DNA of 48,772 nucleotides from ZC4RG17 sp036259475 (GTDB taxonomy: Bacteria > Actinomycetota > Acidimicrobiia > Spongiisociales > ZC4RG35), in assembly GCA_036259475.1 (NCBI GenBank), contig DATABS010000057.1, positions 1 to 48,772 on the forward strand, written 5' to 3'. Each line of letters opens with the position of its first letter. Positions within the stretch are counted from its first letter, which is position 1. Shown here one piece after another: positions 1-7,214 of this stretch. The position numbers and the translations under genes were made by a program. Below the pieces are notes generated by a model. It was not told the origin of the DNA and made no database searches. It saw nothing but the letters and a program-made list of their open reading frames with translations.

Positions 1-18
1 GCCGCCTTGATGGGCGGC
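1..18. terminator. Hairpin downstream of the SRPBCC gene
   Basis: A 6-bp inverted repeat, GCCGCC and GGCGGC, flanks a 6-nt loop. It lies 30 nt beyond the stop codon of the leftward gene ending at position 49, so it may terminate that transcript. There is no T-tract, and the window edge cuts off anything further out. Confidence 0.35.
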
Positions 19-48
19 GGCCTTCTCCAAGTTTCGGAGTGGTTGCGT

Positions 49-513
49 TCAGGTCACCTTGTCACGGTCGACCTCGCCTCGCCAGGCTCCGGTCTCTGCG
101 CCTCTCTCCTCGATGAACTCCTTGAACCGTTCCAGGTCGCCTTTCACCCGACGGTCCACCATGCCCATCTTGTCGCCGATATTCTCGGCGACCCCTTCGG
201 GTTCGAAGGACAGCTGCAGCGTGACCTTCGTCTGCTCATCGTTGAGCGGGTGGAACGTCACGACGCCACCCTGGTCGACGCCGGTGCGGGATCGCCACGC
301 GATACGCTGATCGGGTTCCTGCTCGGTGATTTCCGCCTCGAACTCGCGGTCGACACCGGCGATGTCGACATGCCAGCGCAGATGGCGGTCGTCCAATTGC
401 TCGATCCTCTCCACGCCTTCCATGAAGCGGGGAAATTCCTCGAACTGTGTCCATTGGTTGTAAGCAGTGCGGACGGGAACGTCCACATCGATGGTGTGGG
501 TGACATCACCCAT
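49..513 (-). CDS. SRPBCC-family protein (START-like, cyclase/dehydrase type)
   Basis: A 154-residue protein of the START/polyketide-cyclase-like SRPBCC fold, which binds hydrophobic ligands. The N-terminal strand (HTIDVDVPVRTAYNQWTQFE), the following FPRFMEGVERIE segment and the C-terminal helix (VDRRVKGDLERFKEFIEER) are typical of the short stand-alone members seen in stress or membrane gene sets. The ATG at 513 is preceded by a strong ribosome site (AAGGAGGT, 6 nt away). A SigB/SigF-type promoter lies at 548-573, and a second one faces the divergent gene at 640. This pairing and the regulon context suggest a stress-related cytoplasmic role. The ligand is unknown. Confidence 0.85.
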   Translation of the reverse strand: MGDVTHTIDVDVPVRTAYNQWTQFEEFPRFMEGVERIEQLDDRHLRWHVDIAGVDREFEAEITEQEPDQRIAWRSRTGVDQGGVVTFHPLNDEQTKVTLQLSFEPEGVAENIGDKMGMVDRRVKGDLERFKEFIEERGAETGAWRGEVDRDKVT

Positions 514-547
514 TCCCTGACCTCCTTGTTGAGTGTTGTAGAAGAAT

Positions 548-573
548 TACCCGCCGCTTCAACCGCGCAAACC
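548..573 (-). promoter_or_regulatory. SigB/SigF-type promoter for the SRPBCC gene
   Basis: Read on the minus strand, GGTTT (573-569), 16 nt, then GGGTA (552-548). Both boxes match the known GTTT...GGGTA consensus of the SigB/SigF group. The -10 box ends 34 nt before the ATG, leaving room for a leader with the ribosome site. Confidence 0.7.
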
Positions 574-583
574 TCCTCGGACC

Positions 584-608
584 GGTTTGAACCGCTTACC
601 GGCGGGTA
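584..608 (+). promoter_or_regulatory. SigB/SigF-type promoter for the gene at 640
   Basis: GGTTT (584-588), 15 nt, GGGTA (604-608). Exact match to the motif repeated through the first 20 kb. It is back-to-back with the promoter at 548-573, and the start codon is 31 nt downstream. Confidence 0.75.
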
Positions 609-639
609 CTGACTCGGTCGCATTCGAAAGGAGAGCGAA

Positions 640-912
640 GTGGCCGACAACCAGACCACCGATCACGACGAGATCCGGCGTTGGGCCGAGGCCCGGGACG
701 CCACCCCGTCGGTAGTCAAGGACACCCATGACGAGGAAGGCTCGGGCATCCTTCGTTTCGACATGCCGGGTTACGACGGCGGCGACAACCTAGAGGAGGT
801 CTCCTGGGACGAGTTCTTCGAGATCTTCGACGACCGTGAGCTGGCGATGATCTATCAGGAGGAGACGGCCGACGGAGAGACGAGCTACTTCTCGAAGTTC
901 GTCAGCCGCTGA
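640..912 (+). CDS. Small acidic conserved protein, function unknown
   Basis: A 90-residue acidic protein starting with GTG at 640, chosen because an AAAGGAG ribosome site lies just upstream. The central block NLEEVSWDEFFEIFDDRELA followed by a YQEET segment, and the N-terminal DHDEIRRWAEAR, resemble a family of about 90-residue actinobacterial proteins that databases often mislabel as 1,4-alpha-glucan branching enzyme. Nothing here supports enzyme activity. It has no signal peptide or membrane segment. It is divergent from the SRPBCC gene, and both have SigB/SigF-type promoters, so I infer a small cytoplasmic stress protein. The family link is from memory and should be confirmed. Confidence 0.8.
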   Translation: MADNQTTDHDEIRRWAEARDATPSVVKDTHDEEGSGILRFDMPGYDGGDNLEEVSWDEFFEIFDDRELAMIYQEETADGETSYFSKFVSR

Positions 913-929
913 GCCCACACGATCGAGGG

Positions 930-960
930 GCAGTCAGCCGCGATATGCGCGGGTGACTGC
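930..960. terminator. Hairpin between convergent genes
   Basis: Inverted repeat GCAGTCA...TGACTGC (7 bp), extended inward by CC/GG and GCG/CGC after one mismatch, with a loop ATATG. It lies between genes ending at 912 (+) and 978 (-). It probably terminates both transcripts, although no T-tract follows. Confidence 0.5.
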
Positions 961-977
961 GCTCTCGTCGTATCGTT

Positions 978-2120
978 TCAGGCGACGACGCTCGTGCGGC
1001 TCCGAATCAGTTCCAGATAGGCGGCGGCGACACCGTTCCAGGAAAGAGTCGGCGACAGTTCGGCGGCGCGGGCGGCGGCTCTTGCGTAGGAATCGTCGTC
1101 GGTGAGCAACTCTTCGATCGCGGCTGCAATGGCGCCCGGCTCGTGGCTGACCATCCGGCCGCTACCCGCCCCGACCAGTTCCCGGGCGTGGGGGAAGGCA
1201 GTTGCCACCACCGGCTTGCCGATCGCCACGGCGTCGGTGAGGACTCCGGAGCTCACTTGTTCGTGATTGTCGTAAGGCACGATGACGAGGTCGGCGTCGC
1301 TCACCATCATCTCCAGCTCGTCGTCCACTACATAGCGGTCGACGAATCTGACCCTGTCCTGCAGGCCCAGGTCACGACTCAGGCTCTCGAGGCTCGACCG
1401 GTATTCCTGGCCGTAACGCGCCAGCACGTTGGGATGAGTCTGGCCCACTACGTCGTAGGTGACGGGTGGGTCGAGGCGGAGGCGAGCCAGCGCATGCAAG
1501 GCGCGCTCGACTCCCTTCCCGGGGCCGAGCAGACCCCATGTGATCAGTTTGCGCCGTCTCGGTCGTGGCACCCACCCTCGAGCGACCCACGAAGAGCCGT
1601 GGGGGATGACAGCCACTCCGCTCGGGTCGACGTCGTGATTCTGCAGGAGCTGGTCGCGGGCGACCTTGCTGAGAAGGACCAGCGTGCCGGCGCGCCCGAG
1701 TCTCTCGATGATCTCTCGCTGGCGGGGGGTAGGAGCCGGTAGGACGGTGTGAATCACAGACACCACCGGAGCCTCTATCCGTTGGACCAGGTCTATCACA
1801 GCTATCCCGTCGTCGGGGCCGTAGATCCCGTATTCGTGCTGGAGGATGACGGCTTCACTCTGACTGAGGCGACGGGCGGCCGAGCGGCGGGCCACCGGCG
1901 ACGAGGGATCGAAGATCAGTTCCACGTCCTGGCCGGCGGTGGCCGTATCCGTCGCCGCGATGCGGGCCACACCCACTCTGGCGTTGGGCGCGGTCCGCCG
2001 CCAGGCACTCACCAGGGAATGCGAGAAACGCCCGATGCCGCATCGAGTCGGCGGATAGGTTGTGACGAGTGAAACCGATATGTCGCGGAGGTCGACGGAC
2101 CTCCGCTCAAGCGGTGTCAT
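978..2120 (-). CDS. GT-B fold glycosyltransferase (GT4 type)
   Basis: A 380-residue cytoplasmic glycosyltransferase. The N-terminal glycine-rich acceptor loop (TYPPTRCGIGRF, about residues 21-32) and the C-terminal donor-site region (SSGVLTDAVAIGKPVVAT, about residues 290-307) mark a GT-B enzyme that uses a nucleotide sugar. The reading frame stays open far upstream over the antiparallel UdgX gene, but the ATG at 2120 is preferred. It has a CAGGAG ribosome site about 10 nt upstream and an exact SigB/SigF-type promoter at 2165-2189. It is the first gene of the glycan island and is transcribed alone. Donor and acceptor are unknown; a heptose or hexose acceptor is plausible from context. Confidence 0.85.
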   Translation of the reverse strand: MTPLERRSVDLRDISVSLVTTYPPTRCGIGRFSHSLVSAWRRTAPNARVGVARIAATDTATAGQDVELIFDPSSPVARRSAARRLSQSEAVILQHEYGIYGPDDGIAVIDLVQRIEAPVVSVIHTVLPAPTPRQREIIERLGRAGTLVLLSKVARDQLLQNHDVDPSGVAVIPHGSSWVARGWVPRPRRRKLITWGLLGPGKGVERALHALARLRLDPPVTYDVVGQTHPNVLARYGQEYRSSLESLSRDLGLQDRVRFVDRYVVDDELEMMVSDADLVIVPYDNHEQVSSGVLTDAVAIGKPVVATAFPHARELVGAGSGRMVSHEPGAIAAAIEELLTDDDSYARAAARAAELSPTLSWNGVAAAYLELIRSRTSVVA

Positions 2121-2164
2121 CACGGTTCTGCTCCTGATGGTCGGCGAGGTTTGGAGGCGAAAGC

Positions 2165-2189
2165 TACCCAGCGGCGACCCGGTGAAACC
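2165..2189 (-). promoter_or_regulatory. SigB/SigF-type promoter for the GT4 glycosyltransferase
   Basis: Read on the minus strand, GGTTT (2189-2185), 15 nt, GGGTA (2169-2165). Exact match. It lies 44 nt upstream of the ATG at 2120. Confidence 0.75.
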
Positions 2190-2214
2190 TTCCCAACTTG
2201 GGCTTCTGAGCAGG

Positions 2215-2239
2215 CGTTTTGCGATCCGCATGTCGGGTA
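2215..2239 (+). promoter_or_regulatory. SigB/SigF-type promoter for the 2250 gene
   Basis: CGTTT (2215-2219), 15 nt, GGGTA (2235-2239); it can also be read as GTTTT with a 14-nt spacer. The ATG at 2250 follows after 10 nt, so the transcript would be leaderless or nearly so. It is divergent from the promoter at 2165-2189. Confidence 0.6.
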
Positions 2240-2249
2240 GACCCGTGGG

Positions 2250-2507
2250 ATGAACATACCCCGTCAAGCCTCTGGGCGCGCCCGGGGCCGGGCCGTCCGC
2301 CGCTTGGAGACTGCCGTCTCCCGGCAGCCGGATCCGAACATGCTCGATGTGTTCGCCGGCGCCTTTCTCGGGGCGTTGGTCGGAACGGTGGCCGTGATCA
2401 CCAGCGATGTTGACGCCCCGGTGTTGGCGATCGTGGCCTGCGCCTTTCTGGTCGGTCTGGCCGGCTGGGCCCTCGATTCGAGGCGCCGGCGCGGTCCCGG
2501 CGGATAA
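2250..2507 (+). CDS. Small predicted membrane protein
   Basis: An 85-residue basic protein with two hydrophobic segments: LDVFAGAFLGALVGTVAVI at about residues 32-50 and VLAIVACAFLVGLAGWAL at about 58-75. An arginine-rich tail (SRRRR) follows. It would sit in the cytoplasmic membrane as a hairpin with basic ends. No family recognised. The ATG at 2250 is supported by a SigB/SigF-type promoter ending 10 nt upstream; an internal ATG at 2340 would keep both hydrophobic segments. The UdgX gene begins 12 nt after its stop, so the two probably share a transcript. Confidence 0.6.
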   Translation: MNIPRQASGRARGRAVRRLETAVSRQPDPNMLDVFAGAFLGALVGTVAVITSDVDAPVLAIVACAFLVGLAGWALDSRRRRGPGG

Positions 2508-2519
2508 GGCCGACCTGCA

Positions 2520-3161
<642 letters not shown>

Positions 3162-3202
3162 CCCGGTCGAGCCGCCTGCTGGGCGTTGGGGGCGGCGGCG
3201 TG

Positions 3203-3236
3203 GAACCCCAGGGTTCTATACCCCGCTGTGCGGGGT
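3203..3236. terminator. Two adjacent hairpins between UdgX and GT9 genes
   Basis: GAACCC-CA-GGGTTC (3203-3216) and ACCCCGC-TGT-GCGGGGT (3220-3236) are adjacent perfect hairpins. They overlap the 3' end of the leftward GT9 gene, which faces the rightward UdgX gene. They may terminate transcription from either side; no T-tract is seen. Confidence 0.35.
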
Positions 3237-4211
3237 TGGCAGCCCACGGTTGGGGCGGGCGGCTGGAAGCGTCCTGTGCGCCTCGATGGCCTCGTCGACC
3301 GTGATATCGAGCAGACCCGGGTGGGGAACCGCCCCGTTCGGATCGCCCGTCGTCCCTTTCCAGATCACGCGGTGACGGTCGCCGACCGGAGGGCCCCACT
3401 CTGACGGCGAGGTCGGGCCGAACAGTGTCACCGACGGCGTCCCATAGGCAGTGGCGACGTGCGCCGGTCCGGTGTCCGTGCTGATCAGGCATCGCGCCGT
3501 AGCGACGAGTGCGGCCAAACGCCGAACGTCCGTTCTTCCGGCCAGCATCCATTCCGGTGGCAGCCCGGCTTCTCGGGCGATCACCGTCGCCAACGGCGCT
3601 TCGGAGGCGCCGCCGGTGATCAGGACCGTCTCGCCGGCGTCGGCCAACCGGCGCGCCAGCTTGACCCATCTGTCCGGCGGCCAGAGCCGGGCCGGCGCCC
3701 CCGCTCCCGGGTGTATCAGTGTGGCGCCCTCCCACGGGCTCGATCCGACCGGCGGCCGGCGCAAAGAGAACTCGTCTGGGCGAGCGTCTACTCCGTGATG
3801 CCGAAGCAGACGGCACCACCGGGCTCGTTCGTGCTCGCGACGTTTCCAGCGAGCCGAGCCAAACGTCGCCGGGATGTCGGGATGCGAGAAAGCCACGAGG
3901 CGCCGGGGTGACGTCTCGAGGAGGCGTTCGGTGGACTGCGGTCCCCTGCCATGCAGGTTGACCGCCACGTCGTCCCCATCCAGCTGAACCCTCAAGGGCT
4001 CGAGTTCCCTTGTCTCGAGAGTCTCGTCCACGAACTCCATCTCGTTCACGAGCGGCGCCAATCCGGGGGAGGTGGCCAGCACGAGGCGATGGTTTGGATA
4101 CCCCCTGCGCAAGCCACGGAGGGCAGGCACGGCGGTCATCAGGTCCCCCAGGCCCAGGGCACGCAGGATGAGCACCGTCGGCCGGGTCGAATAGGAATCG
4201 GCGTGCCTCAT
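3216..4211 (-). CDS. GT9 heptosyltransferase-like glycosyltransferase
   Basis: A 331-residue member of glycosyltransferase family 9, whose known members transfer heptose from ADP-heptose. The N-terminal VLILRALGLGDLMTAVPALR, the central IHPGAGAPARLWPPDRW and the C-terminal donor-site STDTGPAHVATAYGTP and LFGPTSPSEWGPP blocks are diagnostic. The ATG at 4211 overlaps the TGA of the upstream SIS gene (ATGA), which sets the start and shows translational coupling. It is the last gene of a five-gene operon (carbamoyltransferase, GT2-GmhB, GT9, SIS, GT9). I infer heptose transfer to a non-LPS glycan; the acceptor is unknown. Confidence 0.9.
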   Translation of the reverse strand: MRHADSYSTRPTVLILRALGLGDLMTAVPALRGLRRGYPNHRLVLATSPGLAPLVNEMEFVDETLETRELEPLRVQLDGDDVAVNLHGRGPQSTERLLETSPRRLVAFSHPDIPATFGSARWKRREHERARWCRLLRHHGVDARPDEFSLRRPPVGSSPWEGATLIHPGAGAPARLWPPDRWVKLARRLADAGETVLITGGASEAPLATVIAREAGLPPEWMLAGRTDVRRLAALVATARCLISTDTGPAHVATAYGTPSVTLFGPTSPSEWGPPVGDRHRVIWKGTTGDPNGAVPHPGLLDITVDEAIEAHRTLPAARPNRGLPTPHSGV

Positions 4212-4720
4212 GCAGTCGTCCTCGCAACCGGCGCGTCCTCGGTTCGCCGAACCAGCAACTGGGCGATGAGCTGGTGGCTTTTCAAACCGATCCCCGGATC
4301 GCCATGCGGCACGGCGATCGCGTCGTGACAGTGGTCCGCCACAGAGTTGGGCCGTGGACCGGTGATTCCCCATATCTCGACGCCGGCACGGAGAAGACGA
4401 TGCAGGGTGGCGAGGGGTCCCGCTGCCGGACATGCAGCCGAGTGAACACGAGCCGTCGCCGACGCCAGGACCACGATCAGATCGCCCCGGGCGAGGTGGG
4501 GCTCTAGCCGGTCGAGCCGGCTGATCGACACCGCTCCGACACCGAGTCCGTCGGCGAGGAAAGCGGCCTCGGACCGGCGGTCCCTCGTGTGCGTGACTAC
4601 GAGCCGGCGGTCACCGATGCGGTAGTCCGGCAGGCGAGCGGCCCACTCGTCGATCTGGTCCACCGAGGCGAGCAGGGCGAACAGCGGATCGGCTCCAACG
4701 GGAAGTGCGACGGCCGTCAT
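4208..4720 (-). CDS. Divergent SIS-domain protein (GmhA-like)
   Basis: A 170-residue protein. The segment GDLIVVLASATARVHS, then LLRAGVEIWGITGPRPNSVADHCHDAIAVPHG and the C-terminal SHQLIAQLLVRR, follows the layout of SIS domains such as GmhA. However, the usual GNGGSA phosphosugar loop and the STSGNS serine-rich loop are not recognisable. The ATG at 4720 overlaps the TGA of the upstream GT9 gene, and its own TGA overlaps the next ATG, so it is fully coupled. It may be a sugar-phosphate-binding regulator or a degenerate isomerase working beside the canonical GmhA domain at 10154-12019. The SIS assignment is from the overall pattern and is moderate in certainty. Confidence 0.7.
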   Translation of the reverse strand: MTAVALPVGADPLFALLASVDQIDEWAARLPDYRIGDRRLVVTHTRDRRSEAAFLADGLGVGAVSISRLDRLEPHLARGDLIVVLASATARVHSAACPAAGPLATLHRLLRAGVEIWGITGPRPNSVADHCHDAIAVPHGDPGIGLKSHQLIAQLLVRRTEDAPVARTTA

Positions 4721-5736
4721 GCCGGTCGCCTCGCCGGATGGGTTACCGGCGCCAGGTGGTCGACTGCCTTGACTACCTGAGTGGCCGTGATTTCGGCGAC
4801 GCAGGTCTGGTCTGACAACGGACACGTGCGGGCACGGCAGCCGGCGCATTCGATTCGCTGATCACCGAGCAGCGCAAGAGGGACCTTCCAGGGTTGCCAT
4901 CGGTGGGCAGGCACGACGGGGGCAAAGATTGAGACGACCGGTGTACCGGTGGCGGCGGCGATGTGAGCGGGTCCGGTGTTGCCGACCACGATGGCGTCGG
5001 CCGCGGCGATGATCGCCACCAGATGCTCGAAGCTGGTGAGGCCCCGCAGATCTTCCACCTGAGGTGACGCCACTGAGATCGCCGACATCTGGCGTTCCAC
5101 CTCGGTGCCGGTGACCACCACGCGCCGTCCTTCGTCCACCAGTCGGTCGATCGTCTCGTTTGCCAGCGACTGGGGAAGCGCCCGGGCCGGCACCGACGCC
5201 CCGGGGTGGACGACGACATAACCTGGGAGCGGACTCTCCGGAGCCGCTGCAGGGACGAGCAGCGAAAGGCGGTCGTCCTCGGGCGGGGCGTATCCGAGGG
5301 CTGCGGTGACCGTCAGCGCCTGTTCCACTTCATGCAGATCGTCGACGTACGGAAGACGGTGATCGAGGAGCGAACCGGGATAGTCGACGGACACGGCGGC
5401 GATGCGCTCGATTCCGGCCAGACGAAGCAGCAGCGCCATCGGCAACGGGCTCTGATGGAACGAAGTGAGGACTGCGGCGGCGGAGAAGCCGCGGCCGTCG
5501 AGCGTCTCCATCAATCCCGAAATGGCGGCAAGATCGGCGCGGGGCGGAGCGAATCCAACCCACGGCGCCTCCCAAACTATGAGATCGGTCACGCCCGGCA
5601 ACAGGCGGGCGGCAGCCTCACCGGCCGGGCCGCAGAGCACGGTGACCTCGTCATCGGCGGCGACTGCCCTCACGGCAGGCCCGGCGAGGATCACATCCCC
5701 CGCGTTGTCGAGCCGCACGACGAGGACCCGGTTCAC
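4717..5736 (-). CDS. GT9 heptosyltransferase-like glycosyltransferase
   Basis: A 339-residue second GT9 enzyme. It has the family N-terminus VLVVRLDNAGDVILAGPAVR, the central VVVHPGASVPARALPQS and the donor-site VGNTGPAHIAAATGTPVVSI. Near the C-terminus a cysteine cluster (CAGCRARTCPLSDQTC) resembles that found in other actinobacterial GT9 proteins and may bind metal or form disulfides. Both ends overlap neighbours by 4 nt (ATGA). Having two different GT9 genes in one operon suggests two successive or alternative heptose additions. The enzyme is cytoplasmic, probably associated with the inner membrane face. Confidence 0.9.
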   Translation of the reverse strand: MNRVLVVRLDNAGDVILAGPAVRAVAADDEVTVLCGPAGEAAARLLPGVTDLIVWEAPWVGFAPPRADLAAISGLMETLDGRGFSAAAVLTSFHQSPLPMALLLRLAGIERIAAVSVDYPGSLLDHRLPYVDDLHEVEQALTVTAALGYAPPEDDRLSLLVPAAAPESPLPGYVVVHPGASVPARALPQSLANETIDRLVDEGRRVVVTGTEVERQMSAISVASPQVEDLRGLTSFEHLVAIIAAADAIVVGNTGPAHIAAATGTPVVSIFAPVVPAHRWQPWKVPLALLGDQRIECAGCRARTCPLSDQTCVAEITATQVVKAVDHLAPVTHPARRPA

Positions 5737-7214
5737 CCTCGCCTCCAGGTCAGGACCAGGTCGGCGGCTTCCTCGAGGTCAGCGGCAACGTGGGTTGCCG
5801 CTGAGACCTCGCCCGGGGCGGTGGCGCCGTTCGGCACCAGGACCGCCCGTGCGCCGGCGGCCTCACCGGCGAGCACGTCGGTCAGTATGTCGCCGACGAC
5901 CACACACCTGGCCGGGTCGACACCGATCCGCCGGGCCGCCTCTTGCACTAGGCCGGGTGCGGGCTTGCGGCAAGTGCATCCGTCTTCCGGCAGATGCGGG
6001 CAGTAGACGACCGTGTCGAAGGGCCCCACGAGTTCCTCGATTCGACGGTTGACCGCCTGGACGTCGTCTTCGTCGATCAGGCCCCGGCCCACGCCGCTTT
6101 GGTTGGTGATCATGCCCAGTGCCAGGCCGGCCCTGCGGAGGCGGCTCAGGACGTCGGCGGCGCCCGGCACCAGCCGGACGGCGGAGGGGTCGCCGTTGTA
6201 CGGGACGTCGATGACCAGGGTGCCGTCGCGGTCGAACAGCACGGCGTCCACCGTCTCCGCCGGCGGAGGACCTCCGGCAAGCGGACCGTCGGCAACGAGG
6301 CCATAGATCCTCCAGAAGACGGCTGCCGGGGGAATGGCGACGGAGGTGGCGAGCATGGCGGCAACTTCGCCGGGGGTGCGAGGGCCGGGACGAATGCGAC
6401 GCCAGGCGAAGGCGGCGGTGAAGGCGGCCCACGCCATCCCGGCCGCACTCGACATGCGCCGTCGACGGGTGAGGGCGCCGACCAGGGTGCCTCCCAGGAA
6501 GCCCGTCGTGAGAAGATGCCGGCCGATCATTCCCGGACCGGCTCCCGCCGCCTCCCGCCAGTTCGGCCCGTGGAGCCGACCCATGAGCACGTTGTCGCGG
6601 TTGCCTCGCTGGTCGGCGATCGAGACCCACCAGGGAGCCCGACCGACCGGATGGACGACCCGGCGCCGGCCCTGCATCAGCTTCCAGCCGAGATCACTGA
6701 CCCGGAGGGCGAGATCGGAGTCTTCCCGGAAGGCCCGCTCGAATCGTTCGTCGAATCCGCCGAACCTCTCGAGCACCGTGCGGCGGTACGCCATGTCGGC
6801 GGTGATCCATCGGGAACTGGCCAAACCGGCGACGTTCCTTTCCCGGTCGGTGGGGCGGCGGTCGGTCGGTAGCGGCACTTCCACGCGCCCCTGGCTGGCG
6901 GCGACTTCCCGTCCGCAAGCGGCGAGGTCCGCCTCCAGCTCGTCCACCCATCCTTCGTCGGGGATCACGTCGTCGTCGAGGAACGCGACCCACTCGCTCG
7001 TCGCCAGGCGCCAACCGGCGTTTCGAGCCGCCGCCGGGCCCCGTCCTCCGGTGGTGTGTGTCACCCGCACTCCGTCACCGAAATCCAGCGGCGGGTGAGG
7101 TCGAGGACGGTCGTCGACCACGATGACTTCCGGCGCCCAGGCAACTCTTTCGACCAGGCGGGACAGGGTGGGCCGCCCGATCGTCGGGATCACGACGGTG
7201 AACCGGGAGCTCAC
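5733..7214 (-). CDS. Fusion: GT2 glycosyltransferase and GmhB heptose-bisphosphate phosphatase
   Basis: A 493-residue two-domain protein. Residues 1 to about 300 form a GT2 (GT-A) glycosyltransferase: VVIPTIGRPT, VIVVDD, AAARNAGWRLATSEWVAFLDD, with the metal-binding DDD at 80-82. Residues 322-493 form a HAD phosphatase of the GmhB type: nucleophile loop DRDGT (328-332), ITNQSGVGRG, the zinc loop CPH...CTC, and VVGDILTD. GmhB removes the 7-phosphate of heptose 1,7-bisphosphate during ADP-heptose synthesis. The start is the GTG at 7214, which overlaps the upstream TGA (GTGA); the open frame beyond it is shadow sequence. Hydrophobic stretches between the domains may touch the membrane. GT and phosphatase fused in one chain is unusual. 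Confidence 0.9.
   Translation of the reverse strand: MSSRFTVVIPTIGRPTLSRLVERVAWAPEVIVVDDRPRPHPPLDFGDGVRVTHTTGGRGPAAARNAGWRLATSEWVAFLDDDVIPDEGWVDELEADLAACGREVAASQGRVEVPLPTDRRPTDRERNVAGLASSRWITADMAYRRTVLERFGGFDERFERAFREDSDLALRVSDLGWKLMQGRRRVVHPVGRAPWWVSIADQRGNRDNVLMGRLHGPNWREAAGAGPGMIGRHLLTTGFLGGTLVGALTRRRRMSSAAGMAWAAFTAAFAWRRIRPGPRTPGEVAAMLATSVAIPPAAVFWRIYGLVADGPLAGGPPPAETVDAVLFDRDGTLVIDVPYNGDPSAVRLVPGAADVLSRLRRAGLALGMITNQSGVGRGLIDEDDVQAVNRRIEELVGPFDTVVYCPHLPEDGCTCRKPAPGLVQEAARRIGVDPARCVVVGDILTDVLAGEAAGARAVLVPNGATAPGEVSAATHVAADLEEAADLVLTWRRG

Noticed and set aside
7..612. A 201-codon frame on the plus strand
   Set aside because: It is the shadow of the SRPBCC gene on the minus strand, which has a good ribosome site and family match.
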